A stretch of 60,717 nt of DNA, taken from assembly GCF_000285295.1 (NCBI RefSeq), contig NZ_CADP01000002.1, forward strand, positions 109,441 through 170,157, written 5' to 3'. This DNA comes from Komagataeibacter europaeus LMG 18890 (lineage in GTDB: Bacteria; Pseudomonadota; Alphaproteobacteria; Acetobacterales; Acetobacteraceae). Below, in pieces: positions 34,801 through 43,117 of the stretch; within the stretch, counting starts at the first letter, position 1; each line of letters opens with the position of its first letter. Both the position numbers and the translations under genes were made by a program. The notes beneath the pieces are model-generated. The model had not been told where the DNA came from. It worked only from the letters and a program-made list of their open reading frames with translations, and did no database searches.

Positions 34801-35405
34801 TGGCGCAAAACATGACTGCTGATGCAGCCCATGCCCATGATGAACACCACGAATCTCCCGTGGTGTTCGGGTTCTGGCTGTATCTGATGACGGACTGCAT
34901 CATCTTCGGTACACTGTTTGCAGTGTTCGCGGTGTTGCGTGACCAGTTTGCCGGCGGTCCGACCGGCCACGAAGTGTTCGAACTTTCGGGTGTTGGCATT
35001 GAAACGGCAATCCTGCTGTTCAGCTCCATCACCTACGGTTTCGGCATGATTGCCGCCCACGAGAACAAGGTCAGCACCATGCGGACCTGGCTCGGGGTGA
35101 CCTTCCTGCTGGGGCTGGGCTTCCTGTTCATGGAAATCCGTGAGTTCTCTCACATGATTGCCGAAGGCAATGGCCCGGATCGCAGCGCGTTCCTGTCCGC
35201 CTTCTTCACGCTGGTTGGCACGCATGGTCTGCATGTCACCTGCGGCCTGCTGTGGATGGCTGTCCTGCTGTTCCAGACGGCTGGCAAGACCGAGCTGAAC
35301 GAACGCATGATCGGCAAGCTGACCTGCCTCAGCCTGTTCTGGCACTTTCTGGATATCGTCTGGATCTGTGTCTTCACCTTTGTCTATCTGATGAGTGTGA
35401 TCTGA
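34800..35405 (+). CDS. cyoC: Quinol oxidase subunit III
   Basis: The 201-residue protein has five predicted membrane helices and the subunit III pattern FGFWLYLMTDCIIFGTLFA near the N-terminus, with GTHGLHVTCGLLWM and the C-terminal FWHFLDIVWICVFTFVYLM. It is a non-catalytic membrane subunit that stabilises the oxidase. Start and stop codons overlap those of cyoB and cyoD by single bases, so the operon is translationally coupled. Confidence 0.96.
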   Translation: MAQNMTADAAHAHDEHHESPVVFGFWLYLMTDCIIFGTLFAVFAVLRDQFAGGPTGHEVFELSGVGIETAILLFSSITYGFGMIAAHENKVSTMRTWLGVTFLLGLGFLFMEIREFSHMIAEGNGPDRSAFLSAFFTLVGTHGLHVTCGLLWMAVLLFQTAGKTELNERMIGKLTCLSLFWHFLDIVWICVFTFVYLMSVI

Positions 35406-35734
35406 TGGCAGACCATATTTCTTCCTCGGGAGAGAGCCACGGGAGTGTAGGGTCTTACCTTACCGGGTTCGTACTTGCCGTTATCCTGACGGTTGCATCC
35501 TTCGGTCTGGTGATGTCGCATGCGATGTCGCCGGCCGGCACCGGCGGGGCGATTGCCCTGCTGGCGGTGGTGCAGATTGTTGTTCACCTCATTTACTTCC
35601 TGCACATGAACGGTTCGTCCGAACAGCGCTGGAACGTCATGGCATTTGTCTTCACGGTGCTTTCGGTCCTGGTCCTTGTGGCCGGCACGATGTTCATCAT
35701 GCATGACACGGCCATCAACATGATGTCGCGCTAA
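35405..35734 (+). CDS. cyoD: Quinol oxidase subunit IV
   Basis: The 109-residue protein has three membrane helices (YLTGFVLAVILTVASFGLV, AIALLAVVQIVVHLIYFLHM, VLSVLVLVAGTMFIM). The conserved QIVVHLIYFLHM motif identifies the small assembly subunit. The ATG at 35405 shares its first base with the cyoC stop. No haem-farnesylating gene (cyoE) follows; the operon ends at a strong hairpin shared with fdxA. Confidence 0.95.
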   Translation: MADHISSSGESHGSVGSYLTGFVLAVILTVASFGLVMSHAMSPAGTGGAIALLAVVQIVVHLIYFLHMNGSSEQRWNVMAFVFTVLSVLVLVAGTMFIMHDTAINMMSR

Positions 35735-35788
35735 GCGGTGTCATGTCAGGGTGCGGGGGCAGGCAACTGCCCCCGGACCAGACGGCAT

Positions 35789-35828
35789 AAAAAAAGACCG
35801 GCACGAGAAATCGTGCCGGTCTTTTTTT
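35789..35828. terminator. Bidirectional terminator between cyoD and fdxA
   Basis: AAAGACCGGCACGA and TCGTGCCGGTCTTT form a perfect stem around GAAA, flanked by A and T runs. It serves both convergent operons. Confidence 0.92.
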
Positions 35829-35856
35829 ATGGTGCAACCCGATGGGAAAGGCGGGA

Positions 35857-36189
35857 TCAGCCTTTCTGGGGTTCGGGGGAAAGCAGCTCTTTCTTGTTGG
35901 GCTTGTCTCTCCATTCCTCGGCATCGGCCGGGGCGTCGATCTTGCGCGTGATGTTGGGCCACACGGCGGCGTATTTGGCGTTCAGTTCGGCCCACGGGGT
36001 CGCGCGGTCGTCGCTATCGGGGAAGATGGCCTCGGCCGGGCATTCTGGTTCGCACACACCGCAGTCGATGCATTCATCCGGGTTGATTACCAGAAAGTTT
36101 TCGCCGGCGTAGAAGCAGTCAACCGGACAGACTTCGACACAATCTGTGAATTTGCAGCGAATGCAGTTTTCGGTGACCACATAGGTCAT
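35857..36189 (-). CDS. fdxA: Seven-iron ferredoxin FdxA
   Basis: This is a 110-residue soluble ferredoxin with one [3Fe-4S] and one [4Fe-4S] cluster. Cysteines at 9, 17 and 50 suit the three-iron cluster, and 21, 40, 43 and 46 the four-iron cluster ([17 protein letters not shown] and [12 protein letters not shown]). The C-terminal tail with [11 protein letters not shown] is typical of FdxA. Electron partners are unknown. The gene follows the Suv3-like helicase and S4 protein on the same strand, a common alphaproteobacterial order. A perfect stem lies in the gap before it. Confidence 0.95.
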   Translation of the reverse strand: MTYVVTENCIRCKFTDCVEVCPVDCFYAGENFLVINPDECIDCGVCEPECPAEAIFPDSDDRATPWAELNAKYAAVWPNITRKIDAPADAEEWRDKPNKKELLSPEPQKG

Positions 36190-36237
36190 CGCCTATCTCC
36201 GATCATTATTTGTTCGGCCTGCGGCAATAGGCCCGGC

Positions 36238-36278
36238 CATTAAAAGGGATGAGGTGCCGCATGGCGCACGACCTCATC
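36238..36278 (-). terminator. Hairpin between the S4 gene and fdxA
   Basis: GATGAGGT (36248-36255) and ACCTCATC (36271-36278) are perfect arms. On the minus strand the stem is followed by CCCTTTTAA, a weak T tract. It may be a partial terminator or an mRNA-processing structure. Confidence 0.4.
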
Positions 36279-36378
36279 AGGAATGGCGGAAGATATGAGA
36301 GTGTTTTCCGGCCGTGGCAAGCCCAAGACGGCGGCTAATGCATAATCATGGTCTGTATTGGCCTGTTGGCCACAATAT

Positions 36379-36672
36379 TCAGACAGTTTCCGGAACAATT
36401 TCATACAGAAGTTGTGCAAGTGGGGCGGATTGCCGCCGCTCGGTACAGGCCACGACACGTATGACAATCACGGTCTGCCGGTCCGGGGATGGCAGGGTCA
36501 GGATATCGCCCACATGCACCTGTGCATGCGCCTTCGTCACGCGCTGGCGATTGATGCGGACATGGCCGCCAGATGCGATCTTTGCGCAGATGCCGCGGCT
36601 GCGACCAAAACGGGCATGCAGCAGCCATAGGTCCAGCCGCTGGGTCATGATGGGATCAGGGGTCTGTGTCAT
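36379..36672 (-). CDS. S4-domain RNA-binding protein (Hsp15-like)
   Basis: The 97-residue protein is almost entirely an S4 RNA-binding fold: QRLDLWLLHARFGRSRGICAKIASGGHVRINR, then VHVGDILTLP. This matches the heat-shock protein Hsp15 (HslR), which recycles stalled 50S subunits carrying nascent chains, though function here is inferred. It starts 5 bases after the helicase stop and is probably co-translated. Confidence 0.9.
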   Translation of the reverse strand: MTQTPDPIMTQRLDLWLLHARFGRSRGICAKIASGGHVRINRQRVTKAHAQVHVGDILTLPSPDRQTVIVIRVVACTERRQSAPLAQLLYEIVPETV

Positions 36673-36677
36673 GGCGG

Positions 36678-39290
36678 TCAGGGACGATTGAACAGGGTCG
36701 CCAGGGCGGCGAAGGGGCTGTCGGTCCGTTGCGGGCGCCGGGGTGCTGCCGGTCGCCTGCCATTGCGGGCGGATGCCGTCCGCACGGTTTTTTCCCGGCT
36801 GGCATTTTCATGCTCGGACGCGAAGCGGATCATGACCGGGGCGGGTGGGCCGTAGCGGTTGGCCGCCATGGGGCGCGGATGGTACACGCGCATGTTCAGC
36901 CCTTTCATCACCGCAGGTAGCATTTCGCGTCGTATCCCCAGGCGGGACGCCAGGTGGGGTGGCAGCGGTATGGGGGCCCGACGTGTCATGCGCGCCAGTT
37001 CGACGACAAATTTTTCCGCGATATCCAGCCTGATCCGCACCGGCCCGGCATCCAGCCAGCCCATCCGGTCCATGAAGGCGGGCGGCAGTGCATCCGGCGG
37101 CAGGGTAACGCGTCCCATGGCGGGCAGGGGCGGGCAGGGCATGTTCAGGCTGATCGCCACCAGCCAGGCCCGTAACTGCATGGGGCGTTCCTTCAGGATC
37201 GTCGGCATGAACAGGCTGTAGTGCCCGACCCGCACGCCCAGCCGCCTCAGTCGCTGGATCATGTCGTGCCCGGGGCGTTCGCCACGATGCAGCGGAGCCA
37301 CCCCGGCGCCTTCCATAAGGCGATGGATGATGCCGCGCAGGTCCGGCGTGCCGGCCACCGCAGCCTGAACGGCAAAGAGCGGCGCAAGATGCTCGCGCAC
37401 GACCTGTCCCAGCCATGTCTGAAGGCGATTGCGGATTCGTTCGCGCTGGGCATTGTCCAGCAGCGGGTTGTCCAGCACCTGCGGGCGTGGCGATAGCAGG
37501 TCACTGCCCGGCAGCATCCGCGCAATGGGCATGTCCTGCCACAGGATATGCGCCCCATCGGCGGAAAAGGTGAACTGCCGGTCATCATCTTGCACCAGGG
37601 CCGCGACACGGCGCGGGATTTCGCTGCGTACCGCCCGCCGCGCCGCGCGCATGAGCAGGCGCCCGTCCTCCGCATCGGTATGTTCGCCCGCGATCAGGTC
37701 CAGCCCGGCAATGCGGCCGACCTCATGACCTTCCACCACGACATTGCCCTGCGCCGTCACGGCTGAAAGCAGGTTGTCATGCCCGCCTTCATCCAGCCTG
37801 CGGATAAGGGTGGTGGCGCGACGGTCCACGAAACGCGCGGTCAGTTGTTCATGCAGGACATCGGACAGCCTGTCCTCCGCCTCCCGCGTGCGGGCCTGCC
37901 AGTGTTCGGCATTGGCGATCCAGCCGGGGCGGGCGGCGATGTAACTGCATACGCGAATGCCCGCCAGACGCTGCATGAGCGAGTCTATGGTGCCCGCCGT
38001 CTGGAAAAAATGGGTAATCTGGCTGTCCATCCATGCCGACGGGATGCGGCCATCGTGGATCAGGTGGGTAAAGATCCGTCCGCACAGGCGGATATGGCTG
38101 TCATCGCCCAGCTTGCGGAAATCGGGTATCTGGCAGCTTTCCCACAACAGGCGCGTGGCGGCGCGGGAATGGACCAGTGGACGGATTTCGCTATTCCCCG
38201 CCAGCGCGGACAGGGCGAGCACGTCGCTTGCCTCATGCCCCGCGATCAGTTCGACGCGGGGGGAGGGACGGTTGAGGCTGGACAGCAGCCGGTCAGGCGA
38301 TGAAAAATCCAGGTCGCTGTTCCGCCACGCCAGACGGGTCAGCGGGTCGAAACGGTGTTCCTCCACCGCTTCGGCCAGTTCCTCGGACAGGGGCGGGCAG
38401 GTCCCGGTGGTGCCGAACGTGCCATCACGCAGCCCGCGTCCGGCGCGGCCCGCCACCTGCGCGATTTCCCCCGCCGCAAGCGGCCGGATGCGCGTGCCGT
38501 CGAATTTGGACAGGCTGGCAAAGGCCACATGATTTACGTCCATGTTCAGGCCCATGCCGATCGCATCGGTCGCGACCAGATAGTCGACCTCCTTTTCCTG
38601 ATACAGCGCCACCTGCGCATTGCGGGTGCGGGGCGAAAGCTGCCCCATGACAATGGCGCATCCCCCCCGCCTGCGGCGCAGCAGTTCGGCAATGGCGTAA
38701 ACCTCGCCCGCGGAAAAGGCGACAATGGCCGAACGCGGCGGCAGGCGCGTCAGCTTGCACGCCCCCGCATGCGTCAGTTGCGACAGACGCGGGCGATGTT
38801 CGATCTCGATGCCCGGCACAAGGCGGCGGATCAGGTTGCGTATGGTATCCGCACCCAAAAACATGGTTTCCGCCAGGCCACGCGCATGCAGCAGCCGGTC
38901 GGTAAAGATGTGGCCGCGATCGGGATCGGCACAGAGCTGGATTTCATCCACCGCCACGAATTCCACGCGGCGGTCCAGCGGCATGGCTTCCACCGTGCAT
39001 GAAAACCAGCGTGCCTTTGGCGGGATGATCTTTTCCTCGCCCGTGATCAGGGCGACGGCATGCGCGCCCTTCTGCGCCACCATGCGGTCATAGTTTTCGC
39101 GCGCCAGCAGCCGCAGGGGAAAACCGATGATGCCGCTGGAATGCGAAAGCAGCCTTTCTATGGCCAGATGGGTCTTTCCGGTATTCGTCGGGCCGAGCAC
39201 CGCCCGGACCAGCGTATCGGAATGGGGGCCGGAACCATGTCCGGCCGCTGCGCGATAGGGGCCACCAGTGCCCTTGGGTACACCCGTCAT
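36678..39290 (-). CDS. Suv3-like superfamily 2 helicase
   Basis: The 870-residue protein shows Walker A LGPTNTGKTHLAIERLL near residues 32-48, the unusual DEIQ box (AVDEIQLCADPDRGHIFTDR), and motif VI QVAGRAGRG. This is the SUPV3L1/Suv3 family of RNA/DNA helicases; the mitochondrial protein works with the RNA degradosome. A basic, proline-rich tail ends the protein. The start is ATG 39290; a longer frame to 39719 overlaps the divergent peptidase gene and is rejected. It is first in a helicase-S4-fdxA unit. Confidence 0.92.
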   Translation of the reverse strand: MTGVPKGTGGPYRAAAGHGSGPHSDTLVRAVLGPTNTGKTHLAIERLLSHSSGIIGFPLRLLARENYDRMVAQKGAHAVALITGEEKIIPPKARWFSCTVEAMPLDRRVEFVAVDEIQLCADPDRGHIFTDRLLHARGLAETMFLGADTIRNLIRRLVPGIEIEHRPRLSQLTHAGACKLTRLPPRSAIVAFSAGEVYAIAELLRRRRGGCAIVMGQLSPRTRNAQVALYQEKEVDYLVATDAIGMGLNMDVNHVAFASLSKFDGTRIRPLAAGEIAQVAGRAGRGLRDGTFGTTGTCPPLSEELAEAVEEHRFDPLTRLAWRNSDLDFSSPDRLLSSLNRPSPRVELIAGHEASDVLALSALAGNSEIRPLVHSRAATRLLWESCQIPDFRKLGDDSHIRLCGRIFTHLIHDGRIPSAWMDSQITHFFQTAGTIDSLMQRLAGIRVCSYIAARPGWIANAEHWQARTREAEDRLSDVLHEQLTARFVDRRATTLIRRLDEGGHDNLLSAVTAQGNVVVEGHEVGRIAGLDLIAGEHTDAEDGRLLMRAARRAVRSEIPRRVAALVQDDDRQFTFSADGAHILWQDMPIARMLPGSDLLSPRPQVLDNPLLDNAQRERIRNRLQTWLGQVVREHLAPLFAVQAAVAGTPDLRGIIHRLMEGAGVAPLHRGERPGHDMIQRLRRLGVRVGHYSLFMPTILKERPMQLRAWLVAISLNMPCPPLPAMGRVTLPPDALPPAFMDRMGWLDAGPVRIRLDIAEKFVVELARMTRRAPIPLPPHLASRLGIRREMLPAVMKGLNMRVYHPRPMAANRYGPPAPVMIRFASEHENASREKTVRTASARNGRRPAAPRRPQRTDSPFAALATLFNRP

Positions 39291-39421
39291 GAATGCATGC
39301 TCCGGCCAAGTGGCGGCAAATGCAAGCAAAACCACATGCCGGTCGCGATGGGGTGTTGCGTTGCCCGGACGGGGGACGCACCCTGCTGGAAATAGGAACA
39401 TATGCAGGGAAGGGACGTGCA

Positions 39422-40861
39422 ATGAACGCGTTGGAAATGCAGGACTGTCTGGTCGCGGCGGCCGATATGCGGGATGGGGCCGCGGGTATGGTGCATGCCA
39501 TCCGTCCCTCCGCGCTGGGGGAACTGGATGCGGTGGTGGGCGAAGTGGCGGCCCGCTTTGCCCGTCAGGCCGGTTTTGCCGCCCGTTATGGCCAGGTGCT
39601 GCTGCTGCCCGGCGCGGATGGCACGATCGCGACAGCCCTGCTGGGCATTGCGGAACAGGCGGATGGCGCCGACCCGTTCGTGTTCGGGGCGTTGCCCGAC
39701 TCGCTTCCCGCCGGATCATGGCGGGTCAGCGCGCCTGCGGATGTGCAGGCGGGCGACATCGCACTGGGTTTCTGCCTTGGCGCCTATCGCATGCCCGCTT
39801 TTGGCCGCGACACGGCCCCCGCTGCCCCGCCTGCGCGGCTGGTGGTGGATGCGGCGGGGCAGGCGGCGGCCAGCATGGCGCGCTGCATCAACCTTGCCCG
39901 GTCGCTGATCAATACGCCGCCCAACCTCATGGGGCCGGATGACCTGGCCAAGGCGGCCGAGATGGCGCTTGCCCAGCTGGGGGCGGATGTATCGGTCATT
40001 CGCGGGGCGCGGCTGGCGCAGGAATTCCCGACCGTGCTGCATGTCGGCGTGGGGTCGGACCGCGCGCCCTGCGTGGTCGAGGCCCGCTGGCAGGGCAGCA
40101 CCGCCACTGAGACGGCGCCACTGGTGTCGCTGGTGGGCAAGGGCGTGTGTTTCGATACGGGCGGGTATGACCTCAAGCCGCCCTCCTCCATGCTGCGGAT
40201 GAAAAAGGACATGGGCGGGGCCGCCATCATGCTGGCCCTTGCGCGCCTGGTCATGCTGCGCGACCTGCCAGTCAGGCTGGAACTGCGCCTGGGCTGCGTG
40301 GAAAACAGCGTATCGGGTCATGCCATGCGGCCATCGGACGTGGTGAAGACCCGCGCCGGGCTGACGGTGGAAATCGGCAATACCGACGCCGAAGGCAGGC
40401 TGGTCCTGTGTGACCTGCTGCACGCGGCGTGCGAACGCCAGCCCGACCTGCTGGTGGATGCCGCGACCCTGACCGGGGCGGCCCGCGTGGCGCTGGGGCC
40501 GGATGTGCCGGCCCTGTTCACCAACCATGACGCGACGGGGGCCGTGCTGGTGGCGTCCGGCCTGGCCTGCGGGGACCCGCTGTGGCAGTTGCCGCTATGG
40601 CCGGGTTACCGGAAATGGCTGCGCAGTCCGGTGGCAGATATGAACAATATTTCATCCAAACCCATGGGTGGAGCGATCACGGCAGCGCTTTTTCTAGAGA
40701 ATTTTGTCAAAACTGATGTGCGCTGGGTTCATATCGATACGTATGGATGGAATGATTCGTCGCGGCCCGGACGGCCAGAAGGCGGAGAAAGTCTTGGTTT
40801 AAGAGCGGTTTACGAAGGAATATTAAAAATATTTAATATCGAGGACAGAATGCATCACTAA
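39422..40861 (+). CDS. Leucyl aminopeptidase family (M17) protein
   Basis: The 479-residue product is an M17 metallopeptidase. The C-terminal catalytic half has VGKGVCFDTGGYDLKP, MKKDMGGAA and the signature NTDAEGRLVLCDLL, so the two-metal site and catalytic Lys and Arg appear intact. It would release N-terminal residues from peptides in the cytoplasm. ATG 39422 has GAAGGGA upstream. The last 60 codons are clearly AT-richer than the rest and contain the palindrome ATATTAAA-AATA-TTTAATAT (40820-40839), so composition changes within the gene. It is divergent from the Suv3-like helicase. Confidence 0.93.
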   Translation: MNALEMQDCLVAAADMRDGAAGMVHAIRPSALGELDAVVGEVAARFARQAGFAARYGQVLLLPGADGTIATALLGIAEQADGADPFVFGALPDSLPAGSWRVSAPADVQAGDIALGFCLGAYRMPAFGRDTAPAAPPARLVVDAAGQAAASMARCINLARSLINTPPNLMGPDDLAKAAEMALAQLGADVSVIRGARLAQEFPTVLHVGVGSDRAPCVVEARWQGSTATETAPLVSLVGKGVCFDTGGYDLKPPSSMLRMKKDMGGAAIMLALARLVMLRDLPVRLELRLGCVENSVSGHAMRPSDVVKTRAGLTVEIGNTDAEGRLVLCDLLHAACERQPDLLVDAATLTGAARVALGPDVPALFTNHDATGAVLVASGLACGDPLWQLPLWPGYRKWLRSPVADMNNISSKPMGGAITAALFLENFVKTDVRWVHIDTYGWNDSSRPGRPEGGESLGLRAVYEGILKIFNIEDRMHH

Positions 40862-40901
40862 AGAAACAATGCCGGATGCGAACTAATTTGGTTGGTGCGA
40901 C

Positions 40902-40934
40902 TTATATATGCCGTAAATGCCAATTATATAGGCA
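40902..40934. repeat. Direct repeats upstream of the MarR gene
   Basis: TTATATATGCC (40902-40912) and TTATATAGGCA (40924-40934) repeat with a 22-base period. They lie inside an AT-rich stretch flanked by GGTGCG and CGCACC. Two helical turns between copies suits a regulator site. Confidence 0.45.
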
Positions 40935-41021
40935 GAACGAGAACGCACCATTCCAGTCCACCCGATTCCGCATCCATGCGCGCCGGTGTGCAGGCTGATT
41001 TCTGACAGAGGATTTTCACCG

Positions 41022-41438
41022 ATGAGCAAGTCATCAGACGCTAACACGGATCAGATGATCAATTCGCTGCGCGACACCATTGTCGCGATGGTCCGCCGTG
41101 ACGGGCCCGACCTGTCGGCACGGCAGCTGGCCGTGTTCCTGACCTGCTACCTGCGCGGCGACGGTTCGCATACCGTGCGTGGTCTTGCGGCTGAACTGAA
41201 CGTGTCCAAGCCCGCCATCACCCGCGCGCTGGACCGGCTGAAGGCGCTGGACCTGGCCCGCCGTGCGCCTGACCCGATGGACCGCCGTTCCGTGCTGATC
41301 AAGCACACGATCAAGGGCAAGGCCTACCTGCGCGACCTGTGCAGCATCGTGAATGAAGCGGCAACGCAGGAAAAGGCGGCACCCGTGCGCAAGACCACGC
41401 GCACCCGCCGGACCGAGGAACAACACCGCGCTGGCTGA
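41022..41438 (+). CDS. MarR-type winged-helix regulator
   Basis: The 138-residue protein has a winged helix-turn-helix core: LSARQLAVFLTCYLRGDGSHTVRGLAAELNVSKPAITRALDRLKALDLARRAPDPMDRRSVLIKHT. The recognition helix is SKPAITRALDRL. A C-terminal tail is rich in Lys, Arg and Thr. ATG 41022 follows GAGGATTTTC; an earlier in-frame start at 40986 lies within the leader. MarR proteins bind as dimers and often repress themselves, and a pair of direct repeats stands upstream. The secreted-protein gene begins 50 bases after it, so it may be the regulated partner. Confidence 0.85.
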   Translation: MSKSSDANTDQMINSLRDTIVAMVRRDGPDLSARQLAVFLTCYLRGDGSHTVRGLAAELNVSKPAITRALDRLKALDLARRAPDPMDRRSVLIKHTIKGKAYLRDLCSIVNEAATQEKAAPVRKTTRTRRTEEQHRAG

Positions 41439-41488
41439 GTTACATGAGGGTTCACTTCATGCTCGAACGGACAGAAGGTTTCAATTCC

Positions 41489-41944
41489 ATGCGCATCTCA
41501 CGACGTCTGGTTGCCCTTGCCATGATCATGGCGCCGCTTGCGGCGGCGCCGACACTGGCCCGGGCCGCGGAATCATCGCTTGGCACGCCGTCGGGGCATG
41601 TCACGATGAAGTTCAAGTCGCTTGATATCGGGGTTGGCCACACATGGGGCACGGGCAAGCTGGTGTTCCAGAACCACACCTACCGTTTCAAGATCGAGGG
41701 CGGTTCGCTGGCGGCCGTAGGCTATGCCAACATCAGTGGCCAGGGGGAGGTCTATAACCTCACCAAGGTCAAGGATTTTGAAGGCAGCTATGCCGCCGTC
41801 AACGGGGATGTCACGGCCGGTACCGGCGTGGGCGCCGTGCTGCTCAACAACCCCGCAGGTGTCCGTATCCGCCTTGATACGTCCAGTTCCGGTGGTCGCC
41901 TGGCCGCCGCGGCACAGGGCATGAAGATTACCCTGCGCAAATAA
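41489..41944 (+). CDS. Secreted protein of unknown function
   Basis: The 151-residue product begins with a clear signal peptide (MRISRRLVALAMIMAPLAAAPTLARAAE), so it is periplasmic or exported. The mature part has small-residue and glycine-rich stretches, including LGTPSGHVTMKFKSLDIGVGHTWG and YAAVNGDVTAGTGVGAVLLNN, suggestive of beta structure. It has no cysteine. I do not recognise a named family. I start at ATG 41489 with GAAGG nine bases upstream; in-frame starts at 41444 and 41459 also exist. It follows the MarR gene on the same strand and ends at a terminator. Confidence 0.7.
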   Translation: MRISRRLVALAMIMAPLAAAPTLARAAESSLGTPSGHVTMKFKSLDIGVGHTWGTGKLVFQNHTYRFKIEGGSLAAVGYANISGQGEVYNLTKVKDFEGSYAAVNGDVTAGTGVGAVLLNNPAGVRIRLDTSSSGGRLAAAAQGMKITLRK

Positions 41945-41965
41945 GATCCGCTGTCAGGACAAAGG

Positions 41966-42007
41966 AAACAGGGGGAATGGCCGGCAGGCTGCTCCCCCTG
42001 TTTTTTT
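41966..42007. terminator. Bidirectional terminator
   Basis: CAGGGGGA and TCCCCCTG form the stem around a 16-base loop, followed on the plus strand by seven T and on the minus strand by TTTCC. It separates the secreted-protein gene and the convergent sugar transferase gene. Confidence 0.75.
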
Positions 42008-42009
42008 GG

Positions 42010-43050
42010 CTACCATGACAGGCCGGGCGCACGTCCCACCCGGCGTATGACGGCGGTAATCCAGACAAGCTGGATTAAACTGACCGCCAGCACGACCGGA
42101 CCGGGCCTGACCCATCCCATGCCCATGACCACGGCCCCCATGCCGCCGCATACGGTGCTGGCCCATGTCACGACCGTAATATCGGCCGCCTGCATGCCGC
42201 TGCGATGGGCCATCTGATAGAAATGTTCCCGGTGCGCGCGCATGACGGGACGGCGATGGTACATCCGCCGCAGCAGGGTTGCGATGACATCCACCAGCAG
42301 CCCCGACAGCATGAGCGGCATGAGCCACGCCCCATGGACCAGTTGCGGCATGCCCGCCATGCGCAGGCCCAGCGCCCCCAGCACCAGCCCGCAGCACTGG
42401 CTTCCCACATCCCCCATGAACAGCCGCGCATGGGGAAAGTTGAAGGGCAGGAACCCGGCACAGGCGGCCGCCAGAATCAGGGCGCTGCCCCATGTTTCCA
42501 CCCCGCCGCCCGCCAGCATGAACAGCCCCGCCGCGATCACGCCCGCGATCAGCGTGCACCCGCTGGCAAGTCCGTTCAGCCCGTCCATGAAATTGAGACA
42601 GTTGCACAGGGCCACCAGCCACACGACCCGCAGCCCCAGGCCGCCTGTTGTCAGCGCATGCACCGTCCCGCCAGCCATGTCGCCCCACGCCACCAGCAGG
42701 GCGGCTGCAATCTGCGCCCCCAGTTTCCACAGGGGCGGCATGGGCTGCATGTCATCGCGCCATGAAAACAGTCCCAGTCCCACCGTGGCCAGCAGCAGCG
42801 TCACGTCCGTCATGTCCGCGTGGCGGTGGCAGATCATCTGTCCCAGCGGCACGCCCACCACGAATACGATCAAAATCGCAAGTCCGCCGCCCTTTGGCAC
42901 CGGCATGTCATGGGCGCTGCGCCCGGTCGGGTAATCCAGCACGCGCATCGCAATCACCCGTCGCGACAGCACGGCGGACATCAGGGCCGCCGCCAGCAGG
43001 AACAGCGCGAAAAAGGCGGTTTCCGCATGAAATGGGTGGGACATGGTCAT
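42010..43050 (-). CDS. Undecaprenyl-phosphate sugar-1-phosphate transferase (WecA/MraY family)
   Basis: The 346-residue membrane protein has about ten hydrophobic segments. MraY/WecA family marks are DYPTGRSAHDMPVPKGGGLAI near the N-terminus, the cytosolic NCLNFMDGLNGLASG with the conserved Asp pair, and FPHARLFMGDVGSQ. It would load a sugar-1-phosphate on undecaprenyl phosphate at the inner membrane and begin O-antigen or related surface-glycan assembly. It is closer in layout to WecA/WbpL than to MraY, since no mur genes are nearby. It is divergent from a sugar dehydratase gene, and the two act in the same pathway type. Confidence 0.88.
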   Translation of the reverse strand: MTMSHPFHAETAFFALFLLAAALMSAVLSRRVIAMRVLDYPTGRSAHDMPVPKGGGLAILIVFVVGVPLGQMICHRHADMTDVTLLLATVGLGLFSWRDDMQPMPPLWKLGAQIAAALLVAWGDMAGGTVHALTTGGLGLRVVWLVALCNCLNFMDGLNGLASGCTLIAGVIAAGLFMLAGGGVETWGSALILAAACAGFLPFNFPHARLFMGDVGSQCCGLVLGALGLRMAGMPQLVHGAWLMPLMLSGLLVDVIATLLRRMYHRRPVMRAHREHFYQMAHRSGMQAADITVVTWASTVCGGMGAVVMGMGWVRPGPVVLAVSLIQLVWITAVIRRVGRAPGLSW

Positions 43051-43117
43051 GAAAGCTGGAAGGGGCGCATGATCTCTCCTTCTTGCCCTGCATCTGCTCG
43101 GCTATAGGGGGAGGGTA

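Noticed and set aside
39291..39719. Extension of the Suv3-like helicase to a start at 39719
   Set aside because: It is proline- and arginine-rich shadow sequence over the M17 peptidase gene; the helicase core follows the ATG at 39290.
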